A stretch of 64,000 bases of DNA from Peribacillus sp044761985. GTDB lineage: Bacteria > Bacillota > Bacilli > Bacillales > DSM-1321. The stretch spans positions 248,001 through 312,000 of the forward strand of contig NZ_JBIWDK010000001.1 in the NCBI RefSeq assembly GCF_044761985.1, in the 5' to 3' direction. Under the pieces are notes generated by a model. It saw nothing but the letters and a program-made list of their open reading frames with translations, made no database searches and was not told the origin of the DNA. A program made the translations under genes and the position numbers. Shown one piece after another: positions 27,080-35,616 of this stretch. The number at the start of each line of letters is the position of its first letter. Position 1 is the first letter of the stretch.

Positions 27080-27848
27080 GGTCTTCAATGAAGGGACTCC
27101 GGATGAAAAGCTTGCCCTTGGCAATCTGGATTTACAGCTGTCAAAGGGTGAATTTGTAACGGTCATTGGCAGTAATGGTGCTGGGAAGTCCACGTTGATG
27201 AATATGATTTCCGGTAAGACCCTTCCCGATGCTGGTGATGTCATCATTGATGGCCAAAATGTATCATCGATTGAAGAACATAAGCGGGCGAAAATGATTG
27301 GGCGGGTTTTCCAGGACCCCATGCTCGGAACGGCCCCGCACATGACCATTGAAGAAAATATGGCCATCGCGTATGGCAGGACGAATCGAAGGGGTCTTGG
27401 CTTTGGGGTAACGAAAAGACGGAAAGAGCTTTTTAACGATAGCCTGAGTACACTCCATTTAGGATTGGAAAATCGGATGAATGCAAAAGTGGGGTTATTA
27501 TCGGGAGGGGAGCGTCAGGCATTATCGTTATTGATGGCGACCTTCACCGATCCGAAAATCCTGCTTCTCGATGAACATACAGCTGCTCTCGATCCATCCA
27601 GGGCAGAGCTTGTTACAAGCCTGACGAAGGAAATTGTTGAAAAGAACCGGTTAACTACATTGATGGTGACTCACAATATGCAGCAGGCCATCGATCTTGG
27701 TGATTCTTTAATCATGATGGATAAAGGCCAAATCATTTTCGAGGCAAGAGGCCCGAGAAAACAGGCACTGACTGTTGATAAGCTCTTGAATGAATTCCAG
27801 CGTATCAAGGGTGAAAAAATGCTAAATGACCGTGCGGTGTTGATATAA
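27054..27848 (+). CDS. ABC transporter ATP-binding protein (TrpZ-type)
   Basis: 264 residues. It has Walker A GSNGAGKS, signature LSGGERQ, Walker B LLLDEHTAALDP and H-loop VTHNM. Start TTG 27054 lies inside the permease gene with AAGGGGG nine bases upstream, giving a 26-base overlap and tight coupling. The Walker B region carries His after the catalytic Glu (DEHTAALD), a common variant of this subfamily. It ends the operon before a strong terminator. Confidence 0.9.
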   Translation: MLQLNQIYKVFNEGTPDEKLALGNLDLQLSKGEFVTVIGSNGAGKSTLMNMISGKTLPDAGDVIIDGQNVSSIEEHKRAKMIGRVFQDPMLGTAPHMTIEENMAIAYGRTNRRGLGFGVTKRRKELFNDSLSTLHLGLENRMNAKVGLLSGGERQALSLLMATFTDPKILLLDEHTAALDPSRAELVTSLTKEIVEKNRLTTLMVTHNMQQAIDLGDSLIMMDKGQIIFEARGPRKQALTVDKLLNEFQRIKGEKMLNDRAVLI

Positions 27849-27852
27849 AGTG

Positions 27853-27903
27853 AAAGAGGCCTAGCGCTCAAGGTGAATGACCTTGGACCGAGGCCTCTTT
27901 TTT
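27853..27903 (+). terminator. Terminator after the TrpXYZ-type operon
   Basis: Outer stem AAAGAGGCCT / AGGCCTCTTT, inner stem AAGGT / ACCTT, then TTTTTT. The next ~115 bases to racA show no gene. Confidence 0.88.
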
Positions 27904-28020
27904 CGGCGGAATCGGAAGGGTTTACTATCGAGTGACTGAGTCTCGCCTTACGGAAGGCCAAGAGAACGGGTTGACTGCAGAGGACAGTGGACGTTCGGAG
28001 AGAATTCAAGGTCCTCCTGC

Positions 28021-28572
28021 TTAATCGCTATCAGCTGTGCTCCAAGGAGAATTGTCATCTTTTTTGGTTCCAAAAAAGTTTCTCATGAAGGACTTTTTCT
28101 TTGTTTTTTTAGCGGCGGCAGCTTCTTCGGTAGCGAGATAAAAATCTGCTGGTGGAATGGTGGCCGCTTCTAATGCTTCAATACGGGCTTCAAGTTTAGT
28201 GACGAGCTTATGCATGTCTTCCATTTCACTTCTATGCTGTAATAGTTGATAGGAAACAACATCATCCGCTTTTGTTTTCAGACTTTTTTCGAGCCTGGAG
28301 ACTCTTTCGTTTAGGTGATCTTGTCCTTTTTCCGACTCAATAGGTTGTTTAACAGTGGCCTTTCTGGTCTTCTTTTCTGAAATGCTCACCTTTTGTAAGA
28401 CCACTCCCTCGTTCAGCTGGTCTTGGATTTTCCTCAATAAGTCAATATCTTCCTCCGAAAACTGGTAATGACCTAGCTGATTCCGTTCTACTTCCATGTT
28501 CAATTGGGTAACCCAGCGTTGAATGGTACTATGAGAAACGTTCAATAACTTGGCAACTGCACTTGTATTCAT
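28021..28572 (-). CDS. racA: RacA, polar chromosome-anchoring protein
   Basis: 183 residues, against about 184 in B. subtilis. The N-terminus (MNTSAVAKLLNVSHSTIQRW) is a MerR-like winged helix-turn-helix with the conserved LGHY segment; the middle (about 90-140) is a coiled coil, and the C-terminus is basic (KKTKKKSFMRNFFG). RacA binds origin-proximal DNA and, through DivIVA, tethers the chromosome to the pole during sporulation. AGGAGGGG precedes ATG. A sigma-H-like promoter lies upstream. Confidence 0.88.
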   Translation of the reverse strand: MNTSAVAKLLNVSHSTIQRWVTQLNMEVERNQLGHYQFSEEDIDLLRKIQDQLNEGVVLQKVSISEKKTRKATVKQPIESEKGQDHLNERVSRLEKSLKTKADDVVSYQLLQHRSEMEDMHKLVTKLEARIEALEAATIPPADFYLATEEAAAAKKTKKKSFMRNFFGTKKDDNSPWSTADSD

Positions 28573-28599
28573 CTAGATTCCCCTCCTTTTGGTTGTAGA

Positions 28600-28626
28600 A
28601 TTCTAGATAAAAGAAGCGATTCCTTT
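28600..28626 (-). promoter_or_regulatory. Sigma-H-like promoter of racA
   Basis: On the minus strand AAAGGAATC (28626-28618), 11 bases, CTAGAAT (28606-28600). It is close to the RNAGGAWWW-N12-RNNGAAT consensus, one base short in spacing. B. subtilis racA is known to use sigma-H. Confidence 0.5.
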
Positions 28627-28900
28627 GCCGTTGACAAAACAAGTACTGATTCGCCAAAGATAGTGGATTTCCTACCTGTTTTTGCTGCCATGTCGATTTT
28701 ATTTACCGGTACCGTCGTATTTCCAGTGGGTGTTCTTCCCGACGTAATTCAATCATTTCGGAGGGAAAAACATATTTGCCAAGTAAGCTGGATAAGCGGG
28801 AAGGGGATTTTAGAAATATTCGATTTGAAATATGGGTTAATCTTGAAGGATGGATGACAGCTTCTCTTCATTATCTTAGTCATGGCCATTTAGACACAAT

Positions 28901-28934
28901 AGGCTGTTAACTCCCAGTTGGGAATCAACAGCCT
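28901..28934 (-). terminator. Inverted repeat after proI, probable terminator
   Basis: AGGCTGTT / AACAGCCT with an inner TCCCA / TGGGA stem; T-rich sequence follows only weakly on either side. Confidence 0.5.
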
Positions 28935-28946
28935 GTTTACTTGTTG

Positions 28947-29801
28947 TTATTGGGGAACTACATATTTAGCCAGCTCTTTACTGATTTGATTTCCCATCCG
29001 CTTGGATTGTTCGGTGGCTTCTTGAACACAGGAGATAAATGCTTCTTGTACATGATGGGCTTGAAGTGCTTTCAGGCCAGCTTCCGTTGTCCCTCCCGGT
29101 GAAGTGACTTCTTTTCGCAGTACCGCTGGTGTTTTTGGCGATTTCTGCAGCATCTCAGCTGCACCGGTTAAAGTCTGAAGGATTAATTGCTTTGCTGTTA
29201 CGGCATCAAGGCCAATGGATTCCGCGGATCTTTCCAGAGCCTCGACCAAATAATAAATATAAGCGGGACCGCTTCCGGATAAGCCCGTTACGGCATCAAG
29301 CTGTGTTTCTTCGACAATGGCAACTGAGCCCACCGTTTCGAAAAGTGTGATGGCCGTCTGCAATTGCGATTCAGTTGTATGTGCATTGGCCGATAGGGCA
29401 GTGGCTGACTTTCCAACGGCTGCCGATGTATTAGGCATAGCCCTTACGATGGCGACCGGTTTGGCTGCAATCCCTTCAAGGCTTGCCGTATGGACCCCTG
29501 CCACAACGGAAATGAACAGCATATCTTCCCGGATGTATTCCTTTATGGATTGCATCGTGGTTAAAATATCTTTTGGCTTTACTGCAAGTACTACTATGTT
29601 TGCATTCTCTAGTAGTTGCGGAAGAGACCGTGTTGGGGTAATCCCATATTGTTCTGTTAGATAAGTGAATCGTTCATCATTTTTTTTGTTGGTCACAAAA
29701 ATGTCAGCCGGGTTTATTACTTGCTGAGTGACCAAACCGGAAATGATTGCTTCGGCCATTGATCCAGCCCCGATAAAAGCTATTTTTTTCATTTCACTCA
29801 C
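28947..29801 (-). CDS. proI: Pyrroline-5-carboxylate reductase
   Basis: 284 residues. It has an N-terminal Rossmann domain (IAFIGAGSMAEAIISGL) and a C-terminal dimerisation domain with the family signature around VTSPGGTTEAGLKAL. It reduces 1-pyrroline-5-carboxylate to proline. A proline T-box leader precedes it, fitting a biosynthetic role. Position matches B. subtilis yqjO (proI). AGGAGTGAGTG precedes the ATG. Confidence 0.95.
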   Translation of the reverse strand: MSEMKKIAFIGAGSMAEAIISGLVTQQVINPADIFVTNKKNDERFTYLTEQYGITPTRSLPQLLENANIVVLAVKPKDILTTMQSIKEYIREDMLFISVVAGVHTASLEGIAAKPVAIVRAMPNTSAAVGKSATALSANAHTTESQLQTAITLFETVGSVAIVEETQLDAVTGLSGSGPAYIYYLVEALERSAESIGLDAVTAKQLILQTLTGAAEMLQKSPKTPAVLRKEVTSPGGTTEAGLKALQAHHVQEAFISCVQEATEQSKRMGNQISKELAKYVVPQ

Positions 29802-29847
29802 TCCTTTAATGCATACTAGTAACGGTCAGTTTTCCCAAATAAAATAA

Positions 29848-30102
29848 AAAAGACCCCTCATCCAATAAAGGACGAAAGGTCTGGCTTCCGTGGTACCACC
29901 TTTGTTCAACTCCTACAAAATAAAAAGGAAGTTGCACTTGAATCCGCTAACGTGGGATGAACGTCAGTTTTACTGAAGGCTCATAAGGTAGGTTCAATAA
30001 TAGAGAGGACGGTGAAGCTTTTCAGCACATTTAAGAACTTCACTCTCTTTACGCCATCCATTATTTACTTGGCCTCAATCATAGCCGTGCCGTCTTTAAT
30101 TA
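29848..30102 (-). promoter_or_regulatory. T-box riboswitch (proline) upstream of proI
   Basis: On the minus strand the leader has the T-box core AGGTGGTACCACGG (29901-29888), a Stem I whose base pairs GGCT (30086-30083) with AGCC (29981-29978), an AGAGAG...CTCTCT stem, and a terminator of the AGACC / GGGTCT type (about 29884-29848) followed by TTTTTT. The specifier position reads GAA-CCT-ACC; CCU (29992-29990) is a proline codon. Uncharged tRNA-Pro should favour antitermination and raise proI expression. Confidence 0.9.
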
Positions 30103-30108
30103 CTTGTG

Positions 30109-30138
30109 ATTATGAAGGATGCATGAGTACTCTGTCAA
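30109..30138 (-). promoter_or_regulatory. Sigma-A promoter for the proI T-box leader
   Basis: On the minus strand consensus TTGACA (30138-30133), 18-base spacer, CATAAT (30114-30109); transcription would start just ahead of Stem I. Confidence 0.7.
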
Positions 30139-30313
30139 TAGTAATATATGCTGAGCCTTAAAATATAGTCGTTAATTATGTGAAAATAATGACAATGTTC
30201 AGGATTATATGTAAAATAGTGATTACATACACAGTTTTCTAATAAAATAAGGAAATACCAAATTTTACGGATATATAAGCTTATTTAAATATAATATTAA
30301 GGTGGAAATAGAC

Positions 30314-31309
30314 ATGGTGAATTGGAATGGGGATATCGCAAAGCTTTCTCTGCCGACGCCGTTTGCAGTGGGCGATGTAAATGTTTACATAGTTAAAGGA
30401 GATGCCTTAACTTTAATTGATACGGGGGTTAAAACCGTACAATCAAAAGAGGCACTGAATGCTGGACTTGGGGAATTAGGGCTGCAACTATCTGATATTG
30501 AACAAATAATCTTGACGCATCATCATCCAGACCATGCTGGTGCACTCGATTTCTTCGATAAGAAAGTCCCGGTGTATGGTCATAAAAACAATCAGCGGTG
30601 GCTGACTCTAAGCGATGAGTTCCTTGACACCCATAATTCTTTCTTTCTAGACTTTGCAGGGAAATTGGGCGTGGCTGAAGAATTGAAACATAGATTGACC
30701 CATGACAAAGAAGAAATCCAATTCCTTAGTAAAAGGAACATGCAAGCACATTTGGCTGAGGGTGACGAACTTCCGGGCCTTCCAGGATGGCGAGTGATCG
30801 AGACTCCTGGTCATGCGCAAAGCCATGTTTCCTTTTATCGGGAGAGTGACGGCTTAATGATTGCAGGAGACCACTTACTTGCAAGAATTTCGCCTAATCC
30901 ATTAATGGAGCCACCCTTGATTGTGGGTGGCGTTCGTCAACGGCCATTGCTTCAATACAATGCCTCCCTTCAAAAACTATTAGACTTTCCGATTTCTAAG
31001 GTTTATTCAGGACATGGGGGAGAAATTGATGGAGAGAAAGTGTCCGATTTGATTCGATATAGATTTGAGCGACAGCATAATCGGGCCATGCAGGTGAAAA
31101 GCATGCTCCAAGAAAAACCTTTAACGGGATTTGAAGTGTGTCAGCGTCTCTTCCCAAAAGTTTATCGTCAGGAAGTCGACTTGACACTCTCGGAAACGGT
31201 CGGTCAGTTGGATTATCTGGAGGATTTGGGTGAAATCGAATTGGAAATGCAATCGGGTGTCATTTTATATTCAAGTGCGACGACAGTTTCTAAGGGGATA
31301 ATCTATTGA
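30314..31309 (+). CDS. yqjP: Metallo-beta-lactamase-fold hydrolase YqjP
   Basis: 331 residues. It carries the THHHPDHAGALD metal motif near residue 80, the distal histidine regions (ETPGHAQSHVSFY, AGDHLL, YSGHGGEI) and a C-terminal helical extension typical of LACTB2-like hydrolases. The substrate is unknown. ATG 30314 is favoured because AAGGTGG ends eight bases upstream; a GTG at 30302 lies inside that site. It overlaps yqjQ by four bases. Confidence 0.88.
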   Translation: MVNWNGDIAKLSLPTPFAVGDVNVYIVKGDALTLIDTGVKTVQSKEALNAGLGELGLQLSDIEQIILTHHHPDHAGALDFFDKKVPVYGHKNNQRWLTLSDEFLDTHNSFFLDFAGKLGVAEELKHRLTHDKEEIQFLSKRNMQAHLAEGDELPGLPGWRVIETPGHAQSHVSFYRESDGLMIAGDHLLARISPNPLMEPPLIVGGVRQRPLLQYNASLQKLLDFPISKVYSGHGGEIDGEKVSDLIRYRFERQHNRAMQVKSMLQEKPLTGFEVCQRLFPKVYRQEVDLTLSETVGQLDYLEDLGEIELEMQSGVILYSSATTVSKGIIY

Positions 31310-32097
31310 GTAAATTAAGCGGGAAAGTCATTGTCATTACCGGGGCTTCGGGAGGAATTGGAAAGGAAATTGCGATTCAATCTGCCCGACTTGGGGCAAG
31401 ACTCGTTCTTTTGGCAAGGAGCCTGGATAAATTGCAGACTCTGAAGGAGAGCCTGACCAGCCAATACGGGGTCGATGTTTTTGTATGGAAGTTGGATGTT
31501 TCCGATACAGAACAAGTGGAAAGGGTCTTCGTTGACATCCACGACCAGGTCGGCACCGTGGATGTGTTGGTCAATAATGCCGGGCACGGTACGTTTAAAG
31601 AAGTCCTTGATACGGATTTAGAAGAGAGTAAAGGGATGTTTGCTGTCAATGTAATCGGCTTGATGGCCTGTACGAAGTTTGTGCTTCCACATATGAAGCG
31701 CAAACAAGCGGGCCACATCATTAATATTGCGTCACAGGCAGGGAAAATTGCAACACCTAAGTCCACACTTTATTCAGCCACTAAATTCGCGGTGCTTGGT
31801 TATTCGAATGCTCTCCGGCTTGAATTGATGGAAGACAACATTCATGTGACCACCGTTAATCCTGGGCCAATCGAAACCAACTTTTTTACTATAGCGGATG
31901 AATCCGGGACATATATGAAGGGCATTAAGAAATTCATGCTTAAGCCTGAGGATGTAGCAGCCAAAATCGTTGCTGCCATGCTAACTAATAAACGGGAAGT
32001 CAATCTGCCCGCCTGGATGAATATGGTGAGTAAGTTTTATACCTTGTTTCCAAGAATCACTGAGACCGTTGGGAAAAAAGCATTTTTTAAAAAATAG
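31306..32097 (+). CDS. yqjQ: Short-chain dehydrogenase/reductase YqjQ
   Basis: 263 residues, classical SDR. Cofactor motif TGASGGIGKEIA, NNAGHG, and catalytic tetrad with YSATK preceded by a Ser in INIASQAGK. A basic residue after the first beta-strand (ARSL) suggests NADP(H), which is inference. The start is TTG 31306, overlapping the yqjP stop (TTGA). The substrate is unknown; the yqjP-yqjQ pairing is the same in B. subtilis. Confidence 0.9.
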   Translation: MSKLSGKVIVITGASGGIGKEIAIQSARLGARLVLLARSLDKLQTLKESLTSQYGVDVFVWKLDVSDTEQVERVFVDIHDQVGTVDVLVNNAGHGTFKEVLDTDLEESKGMFAVNVIGLMACTKFVLPHMKRKQAGHIINIASQAGKIATPKSTLYSATKFAVLGYSNALRLELMEDNIHVTTVNPGPIETNFFTIADESGTYMKGIKKFMLKPEDVAAKIVAAMLTNKREVNLPAWMNMVSKFYTLFPRITETVGKKAFFKK

Positions 32098-32141
32098 ATA
32101 CTTCTAAATATAAGTGAAGATTACTATTTTAATAAGAAATT

Positions 32142-32173
32142 AAGGGAGTGTCATCTGACATTCCCTTTTTTTG
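32142..32173 (+). terminator. Terminator after yqjQ
   Basis: AAGGGA.TGTC / GACA.TCCCTT stem with one G-U and seven T residues. Confidence 0.88.
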
Positions 32174-32250
32174 AATTTATTTGGATTATCTTTCCATCTT
32201 ATGTAACCATTTCATTGGTGAATTCGTCTGTTTTATAGGAGGGATTTTGT

Positions 32251-32784
32251 ATGAAGCTCGTTATGGGAAAGTCTTTTATCTTTTTATTCCTTTTTTTCAT
32301 TCTGGGAAGCTGTCAATCCTTCTCTGAAGAGCAACCCCATAAGTCCATTGGCAAGGGAGAAGAAGGATTCATTACAGATTTAGATGATAAGCGGATTCTG
32401 ATAAAAGGGACGTATTACAAGGTGAAAAATCATACGTATATACAAGATGAACATGGGGCAAAGCTCAGTTATTCAGACTTGGCAATCGGGATGAAAGTTA
32501 AACCATGGTACGGTGGAGAGGTCGAAGAATCATTTCCTTCGAAAGCGGATGCAGAATTGATACGGATTTTAAAGGATGAAGAGAGTCTAGAAGAGCAAAA
32601 GGCCGTAACTGCTGCACTTGAGCATGTGACTAAAGCTCCTAGTCAGCGTTTCATGGTTCTTGAAATCATTCATTTCCCTTCCGAGCATGTATACAATATT
32701 GAAATGATGAATCGCTCCAACTTGGACGCATCATTTACTGTGACCGTAGACGATTCTACTGAAGAAATCTTATATCTAAAATAA
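32251..32784 (+). CDS. Lipoprotein with DUF3221-like domain, unknown function
   Basis: 177 residues. A short signal peptide carries lipobox LGSC (Cys about residue 24), so the mature protein should be anchored outside the membrane. Residues about 40-110 (GFITDLDDKRILIKGTYY, LAIGMKVKPWY) have the pattern of small OB-like YobA/DUF3221 domains; the last 70 residues look like a second small beta-rich domain. GGAGGGA precedes ATG. It stands alone and is convergent with the NlpC/P60 gene. Confidence 0.75.
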   Translation: MKLVMGKSFIFLFLFFILGSCQSFSEEQPHKSIGKGEEGFITDLDDKRILIKGTYYKVKNHTYIQDEHGAKLSYSDLAIGMKVKPWYGGEVEESFPSKADAELIRILKDEESLEEQKAVTAALEHVTKAPSQRFMVLEIIHFPSEHVYNIEMMNRSNLDASFTVTVDDSTEEILYLK

Positions 32785-32789
32785 TAAGG

Positions 32790-32818
32790 GGGCAGAATCA
32801 AATAGATTCTGCCCTGCT
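32790..32818. terminator. Shared terminator between lipoprotein and NlpC/P60 genes
   Basis: GGGCAGAATC / GATTCTGCCC perfect ten-base stem, AAATA loop, lying between convergent genes. Confidence 0.8.
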
Positions 32819-32840
32819 TTGTTTTAACCTCATGTTTTTT

Positions 32841-33500
32841 TTATAAAGTTTTTGCACCCAGGTATTTTGGCGCCCAATAGGAGTTATTCATATCGGTGAT
32901 GGTAATTCCTTTAGAAGAGGAAGCATGAATGAACTGATTGTTTCCAATGTAGATTCCAGCATGGGAAACACCCGTCTTTCCAGAAGAAGTATCAAAGAAT
33001 ACAAGATCGCCTTTTGATGGCGTTGATACTTTCAATCCGGTATTCCCGTAAAGCTGGGATGTTGTCCGTGGTAGGGTAATTCCTTGTGATTTTTGGAATA
33101 CATAATAGATGAACCCCGAACAGTCAAATCCTGCTGGTGTCGTGCCAGCCCATTTGTATGGCGAGCCTATCAATGTTTTTGCATAATTAATCATGCTTGT
33201 ATTATTGACATTATAAACACCGAGCGCATTGAAGGTATTTCTTCCTGCAATCCCATCGGCAGTCAATCCTTTAGCTTTTTGAAAGTTTTTTACGGCAGTT
33301 GTTGAATAGGTTCCGTAGTAAGTAGTCGATGAACCAGTATATGTGAAATAACCTTTAGTTTTTAATAGGGTCTGTAGTTGTTTGACATCACTATGTGTCA
33401 TTCCGGGTCTGAGGGTTTGATCTCCAATATTTGCAAACGCCTGAAGTGGCGTCAGCATTAATGCAGAAGCAACAGCAGCTGAGGCAATCCATTTCTTCAT
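32841..33500 (-). CDS. Secreted NlpC/P60 cell-wall endopeptidase with peptidoglycan-binding domain
   Basis: 219 residues. It has a Sec signal peptide (cut after QAFA), a PG_binding_1 domain (about 30-80, LRPGMTHSDVKQLQTLL) and an NlpC/P60 cysteine-peptidase domain (about 105-219). The nucleophile is in FDCSGFIYYVF, and the histidines in VSHAGIYIG and QFIHASS. It should cut gamma-D-Glu-mDAP bonds in peptidoglycan stems. Start 33500 is preferred over ATG 33509, because GAGAGG lies only two bases from the latter. Confidence 0.9.
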   Translation of the reverse strand: MKKWIASAAVASALMLTPLQAFANIGDQTLRPGMTHSDVKQLQTLLKTKGYFTYTGSSTTYYGTYSTTAVKNFQKAKGLTADGIAGRNTFNALGVYNVNNTSMINYAKTLIGSPYKWAGTTPAGFDCSGFIYYVFQKSQGITLPRTTSQLYGNTGLKVSTPSKGDLVFFDTSSGKTGVSHAGIYIGNNQFIHASSSKGITITDMNNSYWAPKYLGAKTL

Positions 33501-33823
33501 GTATCTCATTTCCTCTCTCTATCTCTCTATTTTTCTTTAACAATATTATCCTACAATACCATTGTGACAATCAAACCAGTTTTTGATTACATTTTCATTA
33601 CAAAAAATAAGTAGTAATACTTAGTGAAAATCAGCGAAATCGTTTTTCTTAAATAGTAAAAGGGTTAAAAGACTCGGTTCCCCTTTTAGGCAAGATACCA
33701 ACTAATTATATTTATAAAAACTAGTTGGATATAATGGATTACTTTTAAATTAAAGGGTATTTATGGGTATTTAAAAAGTTCCCATAAATAGGTGGAAATT
33801 TGTCATGAAACTTCCATTGAATG
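33501..33823. other. Gene-free stretch upstream of yqjW
   Basis: AT-rich, no gene. An inverted repeat CCAACTA / TAGTTGG (33698-33704, 33722-33728) containing AACTAGTT lies just before a TATAAT (33730-33735). No gene follows closely, so its role is unclear. Confidence 0.4.
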
Positions 33824-33837
33824 CGAACGTTTATTCG
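33824..33837. promoter_or_regulatory. LexA (SOS) box 1 upstream of yqjW
   Basis: CGAACGTTTATTCG matches the Bacillus LexA/DinR consensus CGAAC-N4-GTTCG at nine of ten positions. It overlaps the likely -35 region of the promoter whose -10 is TATAAT 33852-33857. Confidence 0.85.
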
Positions 33838-33864
33838 TTTAGAATGAGGGATATAATATAAACA

Positions 33865-33878
33865 CGAACATATATTCT
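33865..33878. promoter_or_regulatory. LexA box 2 (weaker) upstream of yqjW
   Basis: CGAACATATATTCT keeps the CGAAC half perfectly and TTC of the other. It lies just after the -10, 41 bases from box 1. Confidence 0.55.
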
Positions 33879-33896
33879 GTATAGGGTGAAGAAAAA

Positions 33897-35156
33897 ATGG
33901 ATTATAGCATGATGCCGAAACAATCAATTATGTGTATTGATATGAAAAGTTTTTATGCTAGCTGCTCAGCGGTCATGCATGGATTGGACCCGCTCGAATG
34001 TTATTTGGCAGTGGTGGGTGATAAGAATAGGGAGGGGAGCATTGTGCTTGCGGCTTCTCCAAAGCTAAAGAAGGAATTCGGTATAAAAACCGGTTCCCGG
34101 AAGTTTGAGATACCGAAAGATCGACGCATTCTAGTCGTTGAACCCAAAATGGCCACTTATTTGAGAGTTTCGACGGAGATTACGCGCTTGTTTCACCGCT
34201 ATGTTCCAAAAGAAGCGATTCATGTATACAGTGTGGACGAAAGTTTTTTGAAAGTTGATGGAGCGGCTTCTTTATGGGGGGATGCCTGGAATATTGCCAG
34301 GAAAATAAAAGATGACATTGAAAGGGAATTACAGATTCCAAGTGCAATCGGGATTGGGCCGAACATGCTGATGGCGAAGCTTTCTCTTGATCTCGAGGCC
34401 AAACATACAGGAATAGCTGAGTGGACATATGAAGACGTACCAGCTAAGCTTTGGCCGATTTCTCCGCTTCGTGAAATGTGGGGGATAGGAAGGAGGGTGG
34501 AAAAGACCCTTCATGGCATGGGAATATTCACTGTCGGGCAACTTGCCAATTATGACCTTCAATTGCTTGAAGCGAAGTTCGGGATTATGGGCAATCAGCT
34601 TTATCATCATGCCTGGGGAATCGATTTGTCAGATCTCGGGGCGCCGATCATCGAGGGGCAGGTCAGCTTTGGTAAAAGTCAGATTTTACTCCGTGATTAC
34701 AAGGAAGAACACGAGATCAAGCAGGTTATGGTAGAAATTTGTGAGGAAGTCGGAAGAAGGGCTCGTACCCATAGGAAGGCTGGACGGACGATCAGTCTGA
34801 GCATTGGTTATAGTAAGGATGAGTTTGGCGGTGGGTTTCATCGCTCCCGTTCGATTGAGGAACCGACAAATATCACAATGGAATTGTATAAAGTCTGTCT
34901 TGAACTTTTTTATGAAAACTATCATAAGCAAAAAACGGTTCGTAGCGTTTCGGTCACACTCTCGAATATTGTGGATGATAATGAGATGCAGCTGACTTTA
35001 TTTGATGCTTCACGGTGGAAAAAGCGGGAATTGAGTTATACCGTTGACCGCATTCGACATAAATATGGTTCAAAATCACTGTTGCGCGCGGTTTCGTATA
35101 CGAAAGCCGGGACGGCCGTTTATAGAAGCGGATTGCTTGGCGGGCATAAGGCTTGA
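33897..35156 (+). CDS. yqjW: Y-family DNA polymerase YqjW (PolY2/UvrX-like)
   Basis: 419 residues. It is a translesion polymerase with catalytic motifs CIDMKSFYASC and SVDESFLKVD, a helix-hairpin-helix region near WGIGRRVEKTLHGMG, and a C-terminal beta-clamp box QLTLFD near residue 365. It has the MKSFYAS variant seen in the SP-beta UvrX group rather than MNSFYAS. LexA boxes directly upstream mark it as SOS-induced, unlike the dinB copy at 17846. A YolD-like gene follows, 25 bases away. Confidence 0.92.
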   Translation: MDYSMMPKQSIMCIDMKSFYASCSAVMHGLDPLECYLAVVGDKNREGSIVLAASPKLKKEFGIKTGSRKFEIPKDRRILVVEPKMATYLRVSTEITRLFHRYVPKEAIHVYSVDESFLKVDGAASLWGDAWNIARKIKDDIERELQIPSAIGIGPNMLMAKLSLDLEAKHTGIAEWTYEDVPAKLWPISPLREMWGIGRRVEKTLHGMGIFTVGQLANYDLQLLEAKFGIMGNQLYHHAWGIDLSDLGAPIIEGQVSFGKSQILLRDYKEEHEIKQVMVEICEEVGRRARTHRKAGRTISLSIGYSKDEFGGGFHRSRSIEEPTNITMELYKVCLELFYENYHKQKTVRSVSVTLSNIVDDNEMQLTLFDASRWKKRELSYTVDRIRHKYGSKSLLRAVSYTKAGTAVYRSGLLGGHKA

Positions 35157-35181
35157 CAAAGTCGTCAGAGGAGGAAAAAGA

Positions 35182-35514
35182 ATGATTCATGATCGGGGGC
35201 GTATCAAATGGACATCCATGATGCTACCGGAACATGTGAAGATGTTGCGGGATTGGGTGGCGGAGGATAGCCATGAAGCAAGACGCATTCTCGATGAACA
35301 GCAGTTTGAAGAAATGAATGCTGTGATGGGGGAAGCGATGGAAGAAGGTAGAGAGGTCATGATTGCCTATTATGACAGAACCCGATACCAGCTTTTAATC
35401 GGAAGCATTCATTATTATGATGAATGCTTGCAAAGACTTCATATTATTGACCATTTTCAGCAACCACATTATATTCAACTTTCCCATATAGCGGATGTAA
35501 GATTGATGGAATAA
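35182..35514 (+). CDS. yqjX: YolD-like protein YqjX
   Basis: 110 residues, YolD-like family. Begins MIHDRGRIKWTSMMLPEHV (the conserved R..KW.. MMLPEH pattern) and has a beta-rich C-terminal half (IGSIHYYDECLQRLHI). Members sit next to Y-family polymerase genes and may be accessory factors, but the biochemistry is not established. AGAGGAGG lies seven bases ahead of ATG 35182; the reading frame is open further upstream inside yqjW without a good start. Co-transcribed with yqjW under LexA. Confidence 0.88.
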   Translation: MIHDRGRIKWTSMMLPEHVKMLRDWVAEDSHEARRILDEQQFEEMNAVMGEAMEEGREVMIAYYDRTRYQLLIGSIHYYDECLQRLHIIDHFQQPHYIQLSHIADVRLME

Positions 35515-35616
35515 GAATGGTGGGATTATCCCCATGGATGCACAAGAGTGCGGGAAAAGGACAGGGGTCCTTTCATCGTTTATAATGGGGGAATGGAACG
35601 AATAGGGGGAAATGAG

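Larger units (their letters stand above)
28573..28946. other. Region between racA and proI
   Basis: It holds the racA promoter (28600-28626), which includes the ten-base palindrome TAGAATTCTA (28596-28605), and the inverted repeat at 28901-28934. Apart from a 64-codon frame with no ribosome site (28663-28857), nothing gene-like is seen. Confidence 0.5.

Noticed and set aside
28663..28857. 64-codon plus-strand frame between racA and proI
   Set aside because: GTG start without a ribosome site and no recognisable product; overlaps the racA upstream region.
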